A stretch of DNA of 64,000 nt from Manganibacter manganicus. Its GTDB lineage: Bacteria; Pseudomonadota; Alphaproteobacteria; Rhizobiales; Rhizobiaceae. Below, piece by piece: positions 63,036 to 64,000 of the stretch. The stretch is taken from positions 62,001 through 126,000 of the forward strand of contig NZ_MDET01000056.1 in NCBI RefSeq assembly GCF_002075885.1, in the 5' to 3' direction. Below the pieces are notes generated by a model. That model was not told the DNA's origin. It saw only the letters and a list, made by a program, of their open reading frames with translations, and made no database searches. A program made the position numbers and the translations under genes. Each line of letters opens with the position of its first letter. Positions within the stretch are counted from its first letter, which is position 1.

Positions 63036-63566
63036 ATGTCGATCAAGCCGCTTGTCATTCTTCCCGATCCGGTCCTGCGCCAGCTTTCCAAGCCGATAGA
63101 GCGGGTGGACGAGCCTTTGCGCAAGCTGGCCGACGACATGCTGGCAACCATGTATGACGCGCCTGGTATCGGGCTTGCAGCGATTCAGATCGGCACACCG
63201 CTGCGCATGCTGGTCATCGATCTCGCCAAGGAAGACGAAGAGCCGGCGCCTCACGTCTTCATCAATCCGGAAATCCTGTCTCGCTCAGACGAGCGTTCGG
63301 TCTATGAAGAAGGCTGCCTGTCCATTCCCGATTATTATGCGGAGGTTGAACGCCCGGCCGCGGTACGCGCCAGATATCTCGATCGCGACGGCAAGATGCA
63401 GGAAATCGAAGCCGAAGGGCTGATGGCAACCTGCCTTCAGCACGAGATCGATCATCTCGACGGGGTGTTGTTCATCGACCATATCTCCAAGCTCAAGCGC
63501 GATATGGTGGTCAGGAAATTCAAGAAACTCGCCAAGGAAAAGGCACCCAGCCGGATGGTCGGCTGA
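63036..63566 (+). CDS. def: Peptide deformylase
   Basis: 176-residue metalloenzyme that removes the formyl group from new protein N-termini. The three signature motifs are intact: GIGLAAIQIG, EEGCLSIP (metal Cys), and LQHEIDHLDGVLFIDH (HExxH metal His and catalytic Glu). ATG 63036 (MSIKPLVILPDP) is preferred over GTG 63027. It is followed 50 nt later by fmt, the classic def-fmt arrangement. Confidence 0.97.
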   Translation: MSIKPLVILPDPVLRQLSKPIERVDEPLRKLADDMLATMYDAPGIGLAAIQIGTPLRMLVIDLAKEDEEPAPHVFINPEILSRSDERSVYEEGCLSIPDYYAEVERPAAVRARYLDRDGKMQEIEAEGLMATCLQHEIDHLDGVLFIDHISKLKRDMVVRKFKKLAKEKAPSRMVG

Positions 63567-63616
63567 GCGATCTTTTTCGTTTCGGCATCGCCCCGTCCAT
63601 CGATCGAGAGGGAACC

Positions 63617-64000
63617 GTGTCGCTACGCGTCGTATTCATGGGTACGCCGGATTTTTCCGTACCAACACTTCGCGCCATTCACGAAGCCGGCCATGAAGTC
63701 GTTGCCGTTTACACCCAACCGCCGCGCGCCGCAGGGCGACGCGGTTTGGAACTTACCCCCTCGCCAGTACAGCGTGAGGCGGAGCGGCTCGGCCTCCCGG
63801 TGTACACACCGCTTTCCCTGAAAGGCGAGGCGGAACAATCCGTCTTTCACGCACACAACGCCGATATCGCCGTCGTTGTCGCCTATGGGCTGCTTTTGCC
63901 GAAAGCGGTATTGGAAGCGCCACAATTCGGCTGCCTCAATGGCCATGCCTCGCTGTTGCCGCGCTGGCGCGGCGCGGCGCCGATTCAGCGTGCCATTATG
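63617..64000 (+). CDS. fmt: Methionyl-tRNA formyltransferase, 5' part only
   Basis: First 128 codons of fmt, cut by the window end. GTG 63617 is preceded by GAGAGGGAACC. The protein begins SLRVVFMGTPDFSVPTLRAI, the family start, and includes QPPRAAGRRG, VVAYGLLLPKAVLEAP and the catalytic block LNGHASLLPRWRGAAPIQRA, where Asn and His contact the formyl-folate. It transfers a formyl group from 10-formyl-THF to Met-tRNAi. Co-directional with def in the usual order. Confidence 0.96.
   Translation, partial: MSLRVVFMGTPDFSVPTLRAIHEAGHEVVAVYTQPPRAAGRRGLELTPSPVQREAERLGLPVYTPLSLKGEAEQSVFHAHNADIAVVVAYGLLLPKAVLEAPQFGCLNGHASLLPRWRGAAPIQRAIM

Overview
This GC-rich window reads as a chromosomal segment of an alphaproteobacterium of the order Hyphomicrobiales (Rhizobiales), most like Mesorhizobium and other Phyllobacteriaceae. 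This assignment is inference from gene content: a PodJ-like polarity protein with Sel1 repeats, the four-gene ligase-associated DNA-repair set, a TauE/TIGR02186 pair, an Agrobacterium-type METTL20-like methyltransferase, MttB-like and dimethylglycine-dehydrogenase-like enzymes, and rhizobial palindromic repeats. No phage, transposase, CRISPR array or plasmid function was seen. It looks like core genome with a few regulatory islands and one decayed gene.

Layout. 1-3.1 kb: beta-oxidation genes on the minus strand (thiolase, running off the left edge, and acyl-CoA dehydrogenase) behind a perfect LiuR-like palindrome. 3.1-9.4 kb: a small coiled-coil protein, the PodJ-like polar organiser, and a TSUP exporter coupled to a TIGR02186 protein. 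9.4-15.4 kb: PdeM nuclease and DEXH helicase on the minus strand, back to back with the metallo-beta-lactamase-fold exonuclease and ATP-dependent ligase on the plus strand. 15.4-22.2 kb: a membrane protein, tRNA-Thr(CGT) and a complete dipeptide ABC transporter (dppABCDF order). 22.5-29.8 kb: FadD, a DUF2239 protein behind two identical operator-like repeats, a pgi/HAD/methyltransferase operon and a MocR regulator.

30-38 kb: a corrinoid methyltransferase of the MttB family, an aldonate-type IlvD/Edd dehydratase, a CoxG-like protein, Mrp ATPase, and a Pit phosphate transporter with its DUF47 partner. 38-43.2 kb: a TetR-controlled RND efflux pair (periplasmic adaptor and pump) with a clear operator and terminator. 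43.2-54.3 kb: VOC protein, IlvD, a CodA-like deaminase, a small lipoprotein, a DMT transporter, a YeiH-like exporter with LysR regulator, and a choline-kinase-like protein coupled to a dimethylglycine/sarcosine dehydrogenase. 54.4-64 kb: cysJI sulfite reductase, a second LysR regulator, HAD phosphatase, a broken RidA gene, MOSC protein, RmuC, peptide deformylase and the start of methionyl-tRNA formyltransferase.

Themes. Fatty-acid activation and oxidation, sulfite handling (TSUP exporter, YeiH, CysIJ) and methylamine/betaine-type demethylation (MttB, DMGDH-like) recur. I found no wholly unprecedented multi-gene system. The most interesting items are the RidA relic (in-frame internal deletion plus amber stop), the DUF2239 gene with twin operators, the 25-bp perfect palindrome before yeiH, the shared motif at the cysJ and LysR promoters, and the family of palindromic repeats.
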